From: Morella rubra
Lineage: Eukaryota > Streptophyta > Magnoliopsida > Fagales > Myricaceae
Length of the DNA: 64,000 nt
Assembly: GCA_003952965.2 (NCBI GenBank)
Contig: CM025849.1
Span: 33,206,128-33,270,127, forward strand
Reading direction: 5' to 3'
The translations under genes and the position numbers were made by a program. Shown here piece by piece: positions 11,050-22,983 of this stretch. Under the pieces are notes generated by a model. That model was not told where the DNA came from. It did no database searches and saw only the letters and a program-made list of their open reading frames with translations. The first letter of the stretch is position 1. Each line of letters starts with the position of its first letter.

Positions 11050-12345
11050 TTATACCTTGCAAATCGCTTTTGATTTGCGAGCATGGGTTGGCAAAACGGG
11101 TGGTATTCTGACGAGCTATAATATTTTTCCAAACTAATTACTTTCGAAAAGTAAACTGTTGCAAAATTTTATCATTACGATAGAATATTATTAGAATATA
11201 TATTTTATCATTATGGTAGAACATTTTATCATTATGTTAGAATATTATACCACTATTATTGTATTTTTTTTATTGTGATTGTATCCCTAATTTATTGATA
11301 TATTGTATTTTTTAACTTAAGTAAACAAGTTCTTTGTACTATACTATGTAAAGGCTGCGCCTGTGCAATTTATATATAAACAAAAATACAATTATCCTTC
11401 TCCGAAACTTTGATGCAGGAGTAAAAAAAAGGATAGTTTATGAGGTCTAGATGCTTTGCACTTCAAATTATTTCTTTTGTCTTATAATTTCATTTGTCAC
11501 ATATTAATTTCAAACACTTTTAACGTATGAAATGGTGATAATCTTATTCTTATTTATTTTTGTGTTAATTATACTTTACACCTAGGTGATTTAAGTGTCT
11601 TGATATATTTTATCCACATAATTCTGAATTATTTCAATTTACTCTCTATCAATTTATCTATTATTTCAAAAGAAAAATTAACCACTTTCAGAAGTAACAA
11701 TGAGAATGAAATCACTTTCAAAGGGAAAAATAACTTTCAGTTTTAACAGCACAAATTTCTAATTCCTTTCATTAAAACAACTATAAAGGTTTTAGTTAGA
11801 AGAGGGTGGAAATGATTAATTTCATCTATTGCAATTAAAGACAAGCGAAGGAGATGCATTTCTGGTACTGATTGTACTGGACAAGTGCATCTCAAGAAAT
11901 AATTTTTTCTTATTTCTAAGTTTAATTTCTTTCCCATGACGACTAGAAGCGACTTGAATGTCCGTCCATAATTTGAATGTCATGTGAGACTTTAATTTCT
12001 ATTAATTTGCCCATCAAGCTTCGTCCATTGATTAAAGGGATGACACTTATTAGTCATGATCAGATTGCATTTTAATTCTTAATTTTTTATATTTTAACTC
12101 TTAAAATATTTTTTTACATTACATAATAAAATTTATTTTGTTATTTTTCTTTAAGAGTTTGTCTTCCAATTGTATTCTTGGTCCCATCACTGGGAGATGG
12201 AATATGTCAATCTCGAGATTACAATAATCTGACTTGAGTATCTGCCAATTTGGATAGTGCAATCAACGTCCTGGGCCCCATTAGCGATAGTAATTGTAAT
12301 ACAAAAAAATTCTTTACAATAATAGTCTGTATGTTGGAAAATAGC
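11050..12345. other. AT-rich intergenic DNA
   Basis: No gene recognised. A short tandem-like motif (TTTATCATTA(C/T)G followed by AGAATATTA) recurs about three times between 11163 and 11250. Nothing else was supported. Confidence 0.5.
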
Positions 12346-12888
12346 GATAGTATCGGCCCCTATGGTTGAAATTGCGTTTGTAGCTAGAGACCCACGCACA
12401 CGCAATCTTTCAATTTTGAAAATTTTCACCGATCATGAACCAATGCACACGCAAATTAGAGTGTGTTGTGCGGGTTCAATGCCGTGATCGGAGGTTGTAA
12501 ACGCAAAAGATAGATGAAGTGGTTGTAAAATTGGAGGGGAATAGCTCAATAACTAGTAAGATAGACTCAACTCCTAAACCAACTGCAATCCAATGCGTTG
12601 ATTAATGTGAATTCTACTTGTTAGTGTATTTGAATATTGGCAGAAATTCGTTTTAATTTAAGTTCAAATTGAGTTATAATTTTTTATCAATAAGTTTTAT
12701 TTAAGCATATTGAAGAGGATAAGCTGATGAGACTGCATTGTATAAAAATAAGTATTTAGAATTCTGATGAGATCGCATATGAATAAAATAAGCAGAATAA
12801 ACATTATTATATTTCCTATTGCTTGTTCGTCCATTGTTAAATAGAGGCATAACACCTATTAACACATATAGTACTTGCCAATCTGGTT

Positions 12889-14410
12889 ATATTATGACTT
12901 AATCCTATGACCTAAATATAAGTGGTTTTGCTATTCACCAAAGCAAGTACATGTTTATATTATGACTCAATCCTATGACCTAAATACAAGTGGTTTTGCC
13001 GATCACCAAAGCAAATACCTGTTTACTGTTAGCTTTTGTTTACAATTGATATTTTGATGATTTCATAAATGGATTAAGTTTACAAAATTGACATCTTTAA
13101 AGATAAAGAAATTTTTATCAAAAAGCTAAATACTAGAAAGATTGAAGATTAAAAAGATGCAAAGAACTCAAAAGTGAAGATTCAAGACCATAGGGTACAA
13201 CCTTGTAACTCTTAGTTTCACTTTTGACAAGGATTTGAATTACACACTTGCATATCTTTTAAACTGTGCATAATCTTATTATCACAATTTTAACAACTAA
13301 AATGCGCCGTAAGTGTTTTTAAATCATTCCTATATAAACTCTCAAACCTTAGTTATATTTTTGGAAAGATGGTTTTCAAAATTAGAATTTCAAAAATGTT
13401 AAAAATAGGCTTTTTAATTATATCGGATGATGAACAGTGTTATAGCGGTTGACCGCTATATGAAGCCAATCGTCCTCTTCATGAAGCGGATGACGGGGTG
13501 CGTAAGACAAAAATTTGACAGCATTCAAATTTTATGACTGTTGAGCAATGGCTAGTGAAGCAGTCGATCGGTACAATGGTAAAATTGTCAGATTAACCCC
13601 TAACGGCTAGCAACGGTTAGTTTTTATATGTGACTTATATAAAGAACTTCCTAATGTCTCAAAACAAGAGAGAATGACCACATATAATTTCTATAGCTTG
13701 AGAAAGATTTAAACCTTCTTTATTTCATATTTCTCATATTATTCACACAAATCACATCTTCACATCCTTGTCATTGTGTGAATCAAAAGAGATAAAACTT
13801 TTCATTTTATTATCTACTCTTGAGAGAGTTCATTTCTTTTATCTTCCTATTGTTTAGTGAGGTTGTTCACTAAAAAAGAAGTTTAGAGAAAGTATATCTT
13901 AAGCTTAGTTGGATTGTAAGTGATAAGCCTGAAAAATTACTTGGGTTGTGAGTGTTGGGCCCGGGTAAGCATTTATAAGGTTCTCTAGCACTCAGAAGCT
14001 AGAATGTACACTATTTAGAAGATAATGGAAAAACCTTAAGGCTCGACAAAGGAGCTTGAAGGGTGAATGTAGGCAAGTTTGTTAAATTACCTAAAAATCT
14101 CGTGTTTACTTATCTAACCCTACTCTTTACATTTATTACTTATTTTCTTATTACATTCATATACTTGTGTAAACTAGTCTTTACTTTGCAAACACAATTT
14201 TGGGGTTAAAAGCCCAATTTGGGTTGCCTTAATCCTAAGAACTTACATTTACATTATGACTAAATTAACCCTATAACCTAAATACTAAATACAATTTGTT
14301 TACATTCTGACTGAACCCTATAACCTAAATACAAGTGGTTTTGCCAATCACCAAAGCAAATAATTGTTACATTATTACTCAACCCTATAATCTAAATACA
14401 AGTGGTTTAG
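12889..14410. repeat. Tandem array of about 68-bp units, split by a solo LTR
   Basis: Units read roughly TTTATATTATGACT, then AATCCTATGACCTAAATA, CAAGTGGTTTTGCC and ATCACCAAAGCAAATA. Two adjacent copies precede the LTR (about 12889-13020); one partial, one full and one partial copy follow it (14248-14410). The LTR insertion separates units that were once contiguous. Confidence 0.8.
13027..14247 (+). mobile_element. Solo LTR of a Ty1-Copia-type retrotransposon, 1221 bp
   Basis: The unit begins TGTTAGC, ends CTTACA (TG...CA rule) and is flanked by the 5-bp target duplication TTTAC at 13022-13026 and 14248-14252. The interior resembles long plant LTRs, with repeated ACGGCTAG/CAACGGTTAG words at about 13601-13620, then TATATAAAG-type sequence (about 13635) that could be the TATA box, and a purine-rich leader. 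No internal retroviral domains or second LTR are present. The state is best explained by recombination between the two LTRs of a full element. Orientation plus is inferred from the TATA position. Confidence 0.85.
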
Positions 14411-14944
14411 ACCCTATTAACACATAGAGGGAGTGAATAAGTGTTACGCCTCTATTTAACAATTCAACAAAAAGTTTAGAACAACTCTTAAAATGTTTGA
14501 TTCTAGATTTGAATAAATATTAAATCAATCAACAAAAATAAGCAATGGAAAAATCACTCTGGCTAGTAGCCACCATAAATTCACTATGAAGTAAAACCTT
14601 ATAACGGGTGGTTCCCTTACGGTTAACCCTCACTCTATGAACTATTTATGGATTTTCTCTCTCGATGTATTTACAGAGTAGGTTGAGTTTCAAGTTATAG
14701 GGATTCTAAAAGGAGGGAAATTTTTCAAAAACTAATTTTTAAACATTTTCAATTATGAAATGAGAGAAATATTTCAAAATCGAAATTTTTCCTTTGTTTT
14801 TAGCTCTTCATCTTGACTGTGTCCTTAACCTTTCAAAAAAAAAAACTCATTAATCTCTTGAAAACTTTGACCAAACTTCTCCAAATACAACTCAATTTGA
14901 ATTTAAATTTGCACAGAATTTTGCCGACACTCAAACACTAACAA

Positions 14945-15831
14945 ACTACAATTCAGTGACAAAACTTACAATAAAAAAAATGATAAAGATACTTATAAAG
15001 CCACCTTGCATGCGTGATTTAGTGGCAATATGAATCAATATGGTTGGAGTACTTCAACGTCATTATTGGAAATTTGTGATGAAAGCCTATGTTTTAGATT
15101 TTAATTAGAAGTTAATTAGTTGTTTAGCTCCTTAATTAATTTCTTCTTGTGCAGGCAGTCGACCTCTATCCATACAGAGTACTCGAGCATATATATATAT
15201 ACTAGGTAATTATAATCGGCAAAAATTAAAACAGCCATATATATTTATGTGGCTATTACTAGCTAAAGGAATCTAATGGTGTAGCTCCACGCGCACCTTT
15301 CATGTAAAGATCTATAGACCCCAAATATGATCTTTAATCCCATGATTATTTTTTTTTTGTCTTAACAAGAAAAATTAGGGAATTACTAGATAATGTGTTA
15401 CCTAGCTAGATTGAAATATTGCATAGCGGAAAGTGATGTTTGTGGTAAAGAGATCAAATTAAAAAGTGGGACATATTGCATTGACAATTGTCTCCAGATT
15501 TGAACCATAAAAAGACTCCGACTAGCTCCTAATTGATGGTAGAATATAAAGTCCTCTCTAGGGAGCTGGCTGATCTACAGTGTATTACGGCCCATATATA
15601 AGATTTGTGCTATATAGTACAAAGTTATAAGTCCGAATTATTGACCCTGATTGAAATTGCTGAAATTATACGTGGTTGGGTGTCGAATAATTTGTAATAT
15701 TTAGGATTTACTCATACTAGTATAGTATAAAATTAATTAAATATGCGGTCGATTTCTCATTTGTTATGGACTGACATACGGTATAATTAAAATATTATCA
15801 AAGAAGAAAAGTTTTATTATATCTTAGAAAC
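14945..15831. other. Intergenic DNA upstream of the receptor kinase, including the duplicated upstream region
   Basis: The segment 15430-15615 is the counterpart of 10085-10300. The rest is AT-rich with no gene recognised. Confidence 0.5.
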
Positions 15832-15875
15832 ATATAAAGTAATTTTAACTTATATAAGTTAAAATTACTTTATAT
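15832..15875. promoter_or_regulatory. Perfect 44-bp palindrome upstream of the receptor kinase
   Basis: The half-site ATATAAAGTAATTTTAACTT followed by AT is repeated as its exact reverse complement with no spacer, centred at 15853/15854, about 290 bp before the receptor kinase ATG. It could extrude as a cruciform or be a tiny MITE. Its regulatory role is not shown. Confidence 0.7.
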
Positions 15876-16067
15876 ATTTCTCAATTATTGTTAGGGCCAC
15901 AAAACTAAGGCTATATAGGAGTGATGCGAAGTCATTATCCTCCAATTTTTCTTTCTACTAAACTGCGAGTCGATTACGTCGTCAACTCCCAAAACAAGGA
16001 CTCCGCCCTTTTTTTCCCAAAAGCCCCTTCTCTTTTTTCTCTTAATTCTCGGACGCTACAGTACTCT

Positions 16068-16144
16068 CCTCTATATATATTTGAGTCTCGCTTTCCTTTA
16101 TATTGCAAGACTAATTCCAGCAATCCACCTACATACCTTTACAG
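16068..16144 (+). promoter_or_regulatory. Candidate core promoter and leader of the LRR receptor kinase
   Basis: CTCTATATATATTTGAG at 16069-16085 is a good plant TATA box about 60-70 bp before the start codon at 16145, leaving room for a leader of about 30-40 nt. Assigned by position and composition only. Confidence 0.5.
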
Positions 16145-19100
16145 ATGGACGGAGTCCTTCCTTCATATTTGACATTAGTACTTTTGGTACAATGTTACGT
16201 GCTTTGCTTGGTTATAAACGAACCAATTCTCAACATCACCTTTGATCAATCTGCTCTTCTTGCTTTAAAAGCCTGTATTTCTCATAAACCTCACAATCCT
16301 TTGACAACCAATTGGTCCACTAGTACCTCTATCTGTAATTGGATTGGTGTCACATGCGGTTCCAAGCATCGCAGAGTCATTGTCTTAAACCTTTCTTATA
16401 TGGGCCTTTCAGGCACCATTCCTCCACATATAGGAAACCTTTCCTTTCTTGTCAGCCTAAGCGTTGCTAACAACAGTTTTCATGGCTCTGTGCCCAGTGA
16501 GTTGTCTCGTCTTTATCGGCTGGAAGAGATGGACTTCCACTTCAATAGCTTCAATGGAGAAATCCCAGCATCACTTGGGCTATTATCAAGACTTCGAGTG
16601 TTGATTCTACGTGGTAACAGTTTCACAGGTACTATCCCAGTATCTCTATGTAATATATCTTCACTGGGACAGATCTATCTTGGTTTTAACTTCTTAACCG
16701 GCTTCATACCTTCATCCATCTTCAACATATCTTCCTTGCAAATAGTTAGTCTCCAAAAGAATGAGCTATCAGGTCCGATGCCCACCATATTCTTTGACAT
16801 GCCTTCACTACGAATCATTAATCTCTCCAAGAACAAGCTGGCTGGTGGACTCCCAAGAGATATGTTTCACCATCTTTCCAAATTAGAACAGTTTGAAGTG
16901 TCTCATAATCAATTATACGGCAAAATCCCACCGACTTTGTTTAAGTGCAAACAATTATATTTCTTGGGATTGTGGGGCAACAATTTCAAGGGAAGATTAC
17001 CTCCAGAAATTGGAAACTTGACCGTGCTCACAAATCTATACCTTGGCTACAACAACTTTGAAGGTATGTTTTATCTTCCTATAGTGGATTACATGGATGA
17101 ATGACGTGATTGATTTCGCAGGCATGTTTGAGTTTATAGATACTTTTTGTTAGTACAAGAATGTAGGAATGTTATCAGTTGAACCAAACTACATAATTTG
17201 CCTCACAAAATTACTCAAGGTGAGCTGCAATCTTAATTCTGTTATTAATTAGGCATCGTCAATTAGCATTTCTGTTATTTTTCCTAAGCATAAGAACTTC
17301 CATTTGATTATTTCTTATTCTCTCCTTGAATCCCTACTGATACCGTACATTAGTTATTCATGACACATGCGGATCTCACATATATTTAAAACAAAGAAAA
17401 GAATTTACGTCGTATATGACTGTCAATATATATATATTTTTTCTATGCACGTGACCATCAATATTGCTTTGTCAAGCATTTTCCATATACTTCTTAAAGC
17501 ATGCATTCTGTATATTACATGCACTGAGCCTAAAACTGAAAAGAGTTGTCAACGGGTGACACGTACCATACCCGTGGTGACATTTTAATTTAAGACAACC
17601 AGACTTCAACAACTCGCATATTATTTCTCTTTTAATTTTTTTTCCCAAGCAGATTTATTTCTAATTATAAAGTAATTAAGTAGCAACAGAAAATTTTTTG
17701 AGTGAATTAACATTATCTAGAGATGGATCACATTAAAGCTGCCCAAGTCAAACATTTTCTCTAGCTATCTTACACATGTTCGAGAATAGGGTCAATTAGC
17801 TATCTTACATTTTTTGCGACGATCCACATTCATTAAGATACCGAGTGAATAATTTTTAGTCCACCTTATTAGTTCGCTTATTAGACGTCGTCCATGTGCT
17901 CACTCGCATGTATCAGATTTATTAAAAGCATATTATAAGAGTTTCCTGAGTAGTACTGCGTAGTAATTGATCCCATGACACAGGTGCAATACCGAGTGAA
18001 TTCGGGAACCTACGAAACTTGGTGGAATTCGCTATGGACAATAACAACTTCACTGGCTTGATCCCATATGAGATCTTTAATATCTCATCACTACAATACA
18101 TTTCAATGCCAGAGAATAAACTCTCAGGCCAACTTCCATCCAATATCGGACTTTTCCTTCCGAACCTTCAAGTGCTTTATATCGGAGGCAACCAACTCAG
18201 TGGTACGATACCCAGTTCGATCTCCAACGCTTCACAGCTCATTGGTTTAGACATAGTTTCTAACTCGTTCTGGGGCTTAATTCCAAATGCAATTGGTAAT
18301 TTAAGGCTCCTTCGAATACTCTACCTGGGATACAACAATTTGACCGCTGAACTAGCTAGTCTCTTTTCTTCTTTGTCAAATTGTCAATATCTGACGCAAA
18401 TAAATTTGTCAGCCAACTTACTAAATGGCATCCTTCCCAGTTCAGTTGGTAATCTCTCTGCCTCTCTTCAACGGTTTCGCCTATCTCAATGCGGCATTAG
18501 GGGCAGCATTCCCCCAAATATCAGCAATTTAAGCAACTTGTTTCTTTTGTCCCTACATCGAAATGCACTGGCAGGACCTATTCCGAATACAATGGAACGA
18601 TTGCAGAAGCTCCAACTGTTGGACCTCCAAAGTAACAAACTAGAGGGTCCCATGTTATCCAATCTTTGTCGGCTAAAAAGCTTGTATTACTTATCTCTAA
18701 ACAGTAATAAGCTTTCTGGACGGATTCCCCCATGCATAAGTAATCTGACTTCCCTGAGACACCTCTACTTAGCTTTCAACCAATTAAGTTCTGTGGTTCC
18801 ATTGAGCTTCTGGAGCCTTACAAATATCGAGCAGGTTGACCTATCCTTAAATTTTCTAAGTGGGTCTCTTTCGATTGACATTGGAGAAATGAAGGCCCTA
18901 AATATATTGGATTTATCGATAAATCAACTAGCAGGAGAAATTCCAACAACTATTGGTGGGCTCATAGATCTAGATTCTCTTTCCTTAGCAGGCAATAGAT
19001 TGGAAGGCTCAATTCCGGAATCTTTTGGTAAAATGGTGAGCTTGAAGTATTTGGATCTTTCCAATAATGAATTAAATGGAGAAATTCCAAAGTCCTTAGA

Positions 19101-20496
19101 AAACTTGTCATACCTTAAGTTTCTAAATGTCTCCTTCAATAAACTACGAGGGAAAATTCCTACAGGAGGACCATTTGTAAACTTCTCGGCCGCATCATTC
19201 ATGTCAAACGATGCACTCTGCGGTACTCCCCTACTACAAGTACCCCCTTGCAAAGAAGGCCCTCGACCAAAACAGGTCGCAATAGTGCATATATTACGCT
19301 ATGTACTGCCAACAATTGGGTTGCTTATTCTGGGAGTGTCTGTTGTAATATTCTTGACCAAATGCAAGAAGATCAAGAACGCCAAATCTTCATCTGAGGT
19401 AGAATTGCCGCCTTTAGCGACATGGAGAAGAGTTTCCCACCAAGAACTTCTACAAGCAACGGAAGGGTTTAGTGTAAGTAACTTAATTGGAGAAGGGAGC
19501 TTTGGATCAGTCTACAAAGGAACACTTTCAGATGGAACAAATGTCGCAATTAAAGTGTTAAATTTGCAAGTAGAAGGGGCATTTTCAAGGTTTGATGCAG
19601 AGTGTGAGGTACTCCGCAACATTCGTCACCGAAATCTGGTCACAATCATAAGTGCTTGTAGCAACATGGACTTTAAAGCCTTTGTGTTAGAATACATGCC
19701 CAATGGAAACTTGGGGATGTGGTTATATTCTGATAGCTGCTTTTTGAATATGTTGCAAAGGCTAAATATAATGATCGATGTGGCAGCTGCATTAGAATAT
19801 CTTCATTTTGGTAGTACAATGGCAATTGTTCATTGTGATTTGAAGCCCAACAATGTCTTGCTGGATGAAGATATGGTTGCACATGTTGCTGATTTTGGCA
19901 TTGCCAAGCTCTTGGTTGAAGGAGATTCGTTGACGCAAACCATGACTCTCGCCACTATTGGGTATATGGCACCAGGTAATACAAGCTTGAATTTCTATAA
20001 TTTTATGTTTACATAGACAACTAACTCTCGTCTTTTGCTAAGATCGTATTAACCTCTAAACATTATTTTTTTTTTTATTATTCTTTTGTCATTTCTTATG
20101 TTGAGGGTTGATGTATTCATAGAGTATGGATCAGAAGGAATTGTTTCTAGCAGAGGTGATGTGTACAGTTATGGCATTTTGTTGATCGAAACTTTTACAA
20201 GGAAGCAGCCAACAGACAGTATGTTTGATGGAGAAATGAGCTTGAAGAATTGGATAGTAGAATCATTGCCCACATCAGTAATTGAAGTTTGTGATGCAAA
20301 TTTGTTGAGAAATGAAAGTGATTACACCGCAACAGAAGAGTGCTTATCTTCCATCCTTGAATTGGCACTTGGTTGTTGTGCGGATTTACCTGAAGAAAGG
20401 ATCAATATGAAAAATGCTTTTGTTAGACTCAACAAGGTCAAACTCAAGTATTTACAAGATATGGGAGGGCATAATGCGAGAGTGTCAACAAATTGA
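16145..20496 (+). CDS. LRR receptor-like protein kinase, subfamily XII (non-RD, At3g47570/FLS2/Xa21 type), 3 exons
   Basis: Exons 16145-17063, 17986-bounded exon 2 (17984-19975) and 20123-20496 join in frame to 1094 residues. A signal peptide (about residues 1-24) and an LRRNT segment (SICNWIGVTC) lead into about 25 LxxLxLxxNxLSGxIP repeats, a transmembrane helix at about residues 743-764, and a Ser/Thr kinase. The glycine loop starts at G809, the ATP lysine is K830, the catalytic loop is HCD (Asp925) and DFG is at 943. Cysteine before the catalytic Asp makes it a non-RD kinase, a class typical of pattern-recognition immune receptors at the plasma membrane. Both intron boundaries are canonical; the last intron splits the APE motif codon (A-P-E-Y-G is restored by splicing). 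Subfamily XII genes often have only the kinase intron, so the 920-bp intron in the LRR region is unusual. The ligand is unknown. No disabling change was seen. Confidence 0.92.
17064..17983 (+). other. Extra intron in the LRR-coding region of the receptor kinase
   Basis: The boundaries are GAAG|GTATGT and GACACAG|GTGC, phase 1. Joining the exons rebuilds a continuous repeat (YNNFEG-AIPSEFGNLRNL). The intron is AT-rich, with in-frame stops soon after the donor. No transposon termini were recognised inside it. Confidence 0.85.
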
Positions 20497-21960
20497 TAGT
20501 GGTCTTGAGAAATATCTTTGAATTAGTTGAGTTGAAGGTCTCCCAATCTTTTAGGAAGACAAAAAAATGGAGAATGGGAATTTATGGATAGCATGCTCAT
20601 TGATAGATGAACAGAATTTTTTGTTTTAGAGAGTGCCTGTGGTTCCTGCTGCTGTAGCTCGGATATGTGCAGGTGGCTCTGTCTCGACTACTACTGACTG
20701 TTTTATGTGGATACTGCAATCTGTGTCGCGCAGGGCGCTGGGGATATGGAATGTGATCTTTTCCATTTGGTTGGTGTGCTCTATTTCTGCTGAAAAGTTA
20801 GTTATTATACAACAGAAAGAACTATATTGCTGTAATTTGTACTGCTTGAGCTTTGTTCACGCTTTAGTTGTTTTGCTGTAATTTGTGCTTTCTGCTATCG
20901 GGTATTCCCCCATCGCAATTTCTGTTTATCCGAAATGAATCCCCTGTTTTCAGAGATTCACGATTTGGCCCTTCAGGTGTGGAATGTGATGCTGCACCTG
21001 CTCATTTAAATGAGTTGTATATTTTGATACCGGAGGGAGTATATTATTGTTAGTGCAATGAGGAAGTCAAGCTATCATGGACTTCGCTTGTGCTGCCCAT
21101 TCCACCCTTAAAAACCATCATATCGTCCATATGAAGGCAAGTGCTCTAGCGGTTCAAATTAGGAGATAACAATTGAACCTTTGAAGGTCAGGGAGCATTT
21201 TAAGCCAAATTTTTTGTTATGCATTATAAATTAAAAATAAATAAAATATAAAATAAACATTCAAAGCGAAAACTTATTGGATGCAATTTGAAATTTTTAC
21301 CATAAAAGATGAATCAACTTTTAGATTTATATATATATATTTCTTGATCACAAATAATAATTCCGCTCAATAAAATTTGATATCTACAATAATCTTAACT
21401 TCGTTAAAATTCTTAATTCGATTCGGATAGGGTATCCTAGATAGAAGTATGAGTATGATCCAATTAGACCTACAAATAAATAAAGACAGTTTATTGATTC
21501 ATTTTTAGATCAAAAATTAATATAATACCTCATTAAATTAGTATCATTGAACAAAATAAAATATACCATAAAATGTATGTTTATTTTGTTGATTGGGGAA
21601 TTTCTTTCACGTTATTACATTATATTAGACCATGAGACTTTGCTTTCATGTTTCTTGTGACCTTCATTTTACAAAAACGACTGACATGGAAATCAGTCTT
21701 CCTATTTAGACAGACCCCACAGAAATAAAATATGAAGACTACATGAACACAATAATAAATATTAAAGTTATGCCTGACTAAAATAGAACCAAAGAAAACG
21801 TCTCTATACGAAGCATTTTAGCTTCTTGTTTAAGAGATTTAGCTCATGCTGATTGCGCACATTTTTATAGCAAATTTATCGGCCCAATTGTGCATTTCCA
21901 AAATTTTGGTTTATGAGAGTTTTAAGGTAAACAAGAAAATAATCTAGAATGTTATAATCT
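20497..21960. other. 3' flank of the receptor kinase and intergenic DNA
   Basis: The segment 20497-20800 matches the flank of the truncated paralogue (8600-8970). From about 21060 on, the sequence is AT-rich and no gene was recognised. Confidence 0.6.
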
Positions 21961-21978
21961 CAATACTGATTATAATGC

Positions 21979-22440
21979 AGGAGGAGCCGAGTCAGACGAC
22001 GCTGAGCCATCAGATTACACATTGATGGCGCTGAATTACCTTGAGCGGGTAAATCAGCGCAAGGATGGCAAGAAATCGTAATCTAACCTAATTGGGGCAG
22101 TTTTTGTGCACGTGTCAATTTTTTGGTCATAACTTTGGCTACGAGTATCCGATTCGTGCCCATGACCCCAATTCGGAAAGCTCTTTTCGGCGCGCACGTC
22201 ATGGTCACCTAGTCACGCTTCGGTGCACCTCATTTCGAGCCCTAAATCTGCTGTTTTCCCTCTCAAAAACTATTTTTAGTTATGATTTTCTTTCCTTTAC
22301 CGTTAAGGAATTATTTTTGAACCCAATTTGGGCCAGATTTTGGCAGTCTATTTAATTTTGGTAAAATCCCATTAGAGATGGGATTTTAGCTATTTTAGCC
22401 TGGCTTGTGGATGGTTTTTTTTAAAAACAGCATGATTATT
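21979..22440 (+). other. Possible coding tail and adjoining repeat, unidentified
   Basis: After an acceptor-like TAATGCAG at 21973-21980 there is a short open stretch reading ESDDAEPSDYTLMALNYLE, then QRKDGKKS and a stop at 22079-22081. The GC-richer sequence that follows (22090-22260) looks like retrotransposon LTR or untranslated DNA. It may be the decayed 3' end of a retroelement. The family was not recognised. Confidence 0.3.
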
Positions 22441-22983
22441 TTGAATGGAAGAATTCTCTCTGAGTTTTGGGACGAATCCTGTATTTTCCTTGAAAATGCC
22501 CTATTGAACTAGCCTACAGGATAATCTCTATTCTATTCGGCGTCAGATTAAGTAGGCAAATCACTCTAATTAAAATCGCATCAAATTAGGTCACAGAAAC
22601 AAACCTCAAGCAAAAAAAGATCTAAAGGTCTTCCCAAACATAACAAAATAAACTGCTTTGGCTAATGGAACACGGTGCAGTGTTGGATTTTGATGACAGA
22701 AAAGTAGGAAACTCTAACAAAAGTTTGAAAGACAAACATTACACTAGTTTTAGGACTAAAGCATTATAACCAGCGTATCTCAATGATCGCCGGGGAGGGA
22801 CTTGATAATATCTGAATCACCTGAGTAGCGTAACCAAAAGGAAACAAAGTCAGAACAAATCAATCACAAATGAGAGTCATCGAATGAGCATACAACTTTG
22901 AGGGTACCTGGATCAACAATGCTAAGGCATGACACACAGAAATATTTTCCACAAGCTGTCCCGAGATTCACATTGTCTGGAAG

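Larger units (their letters stand above)
12618..14944. mobile_element. Fold-back-like element with nested inverted arms, carrying a tandem array and a solo LTR
   Basis: Two pairs of inverted repeats are nested. The outer arms, 12618-12679 and 14886-14944 (reverse complement), share TTAGTGT, GGCA(A)AATTC and TTCAAATTGAGTT words. The inner arms, 12834-12860 and 14439-14462, share TTGTTAAATAGAGGC(A/G)TAACAC. The space between arms of each pair is poorly conserved. Removing the solo LTR at 13027-14247 and its target repeat leaves a structure of about 1.1 kb. It may be a long-TIR DNA element, or two opposite-facing LTR fragments. No coding capacity is visible. Confidence 0.5.

Noticed and set aside
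13440..13470. TTATAGCGGTTGACCGCTATA resembling the subterminal motif of the second CACTA element
   Set aside because: A single copy within a solo LTR with no CACTA terminus; probably chance.
12889..14410. Regularly repeated units that could suggest a CRISPR array
   Set aside because: Units are about 68 bp, adjacent without unique spacers, in plant DNA and without cas genes; they are a tandem repeat.
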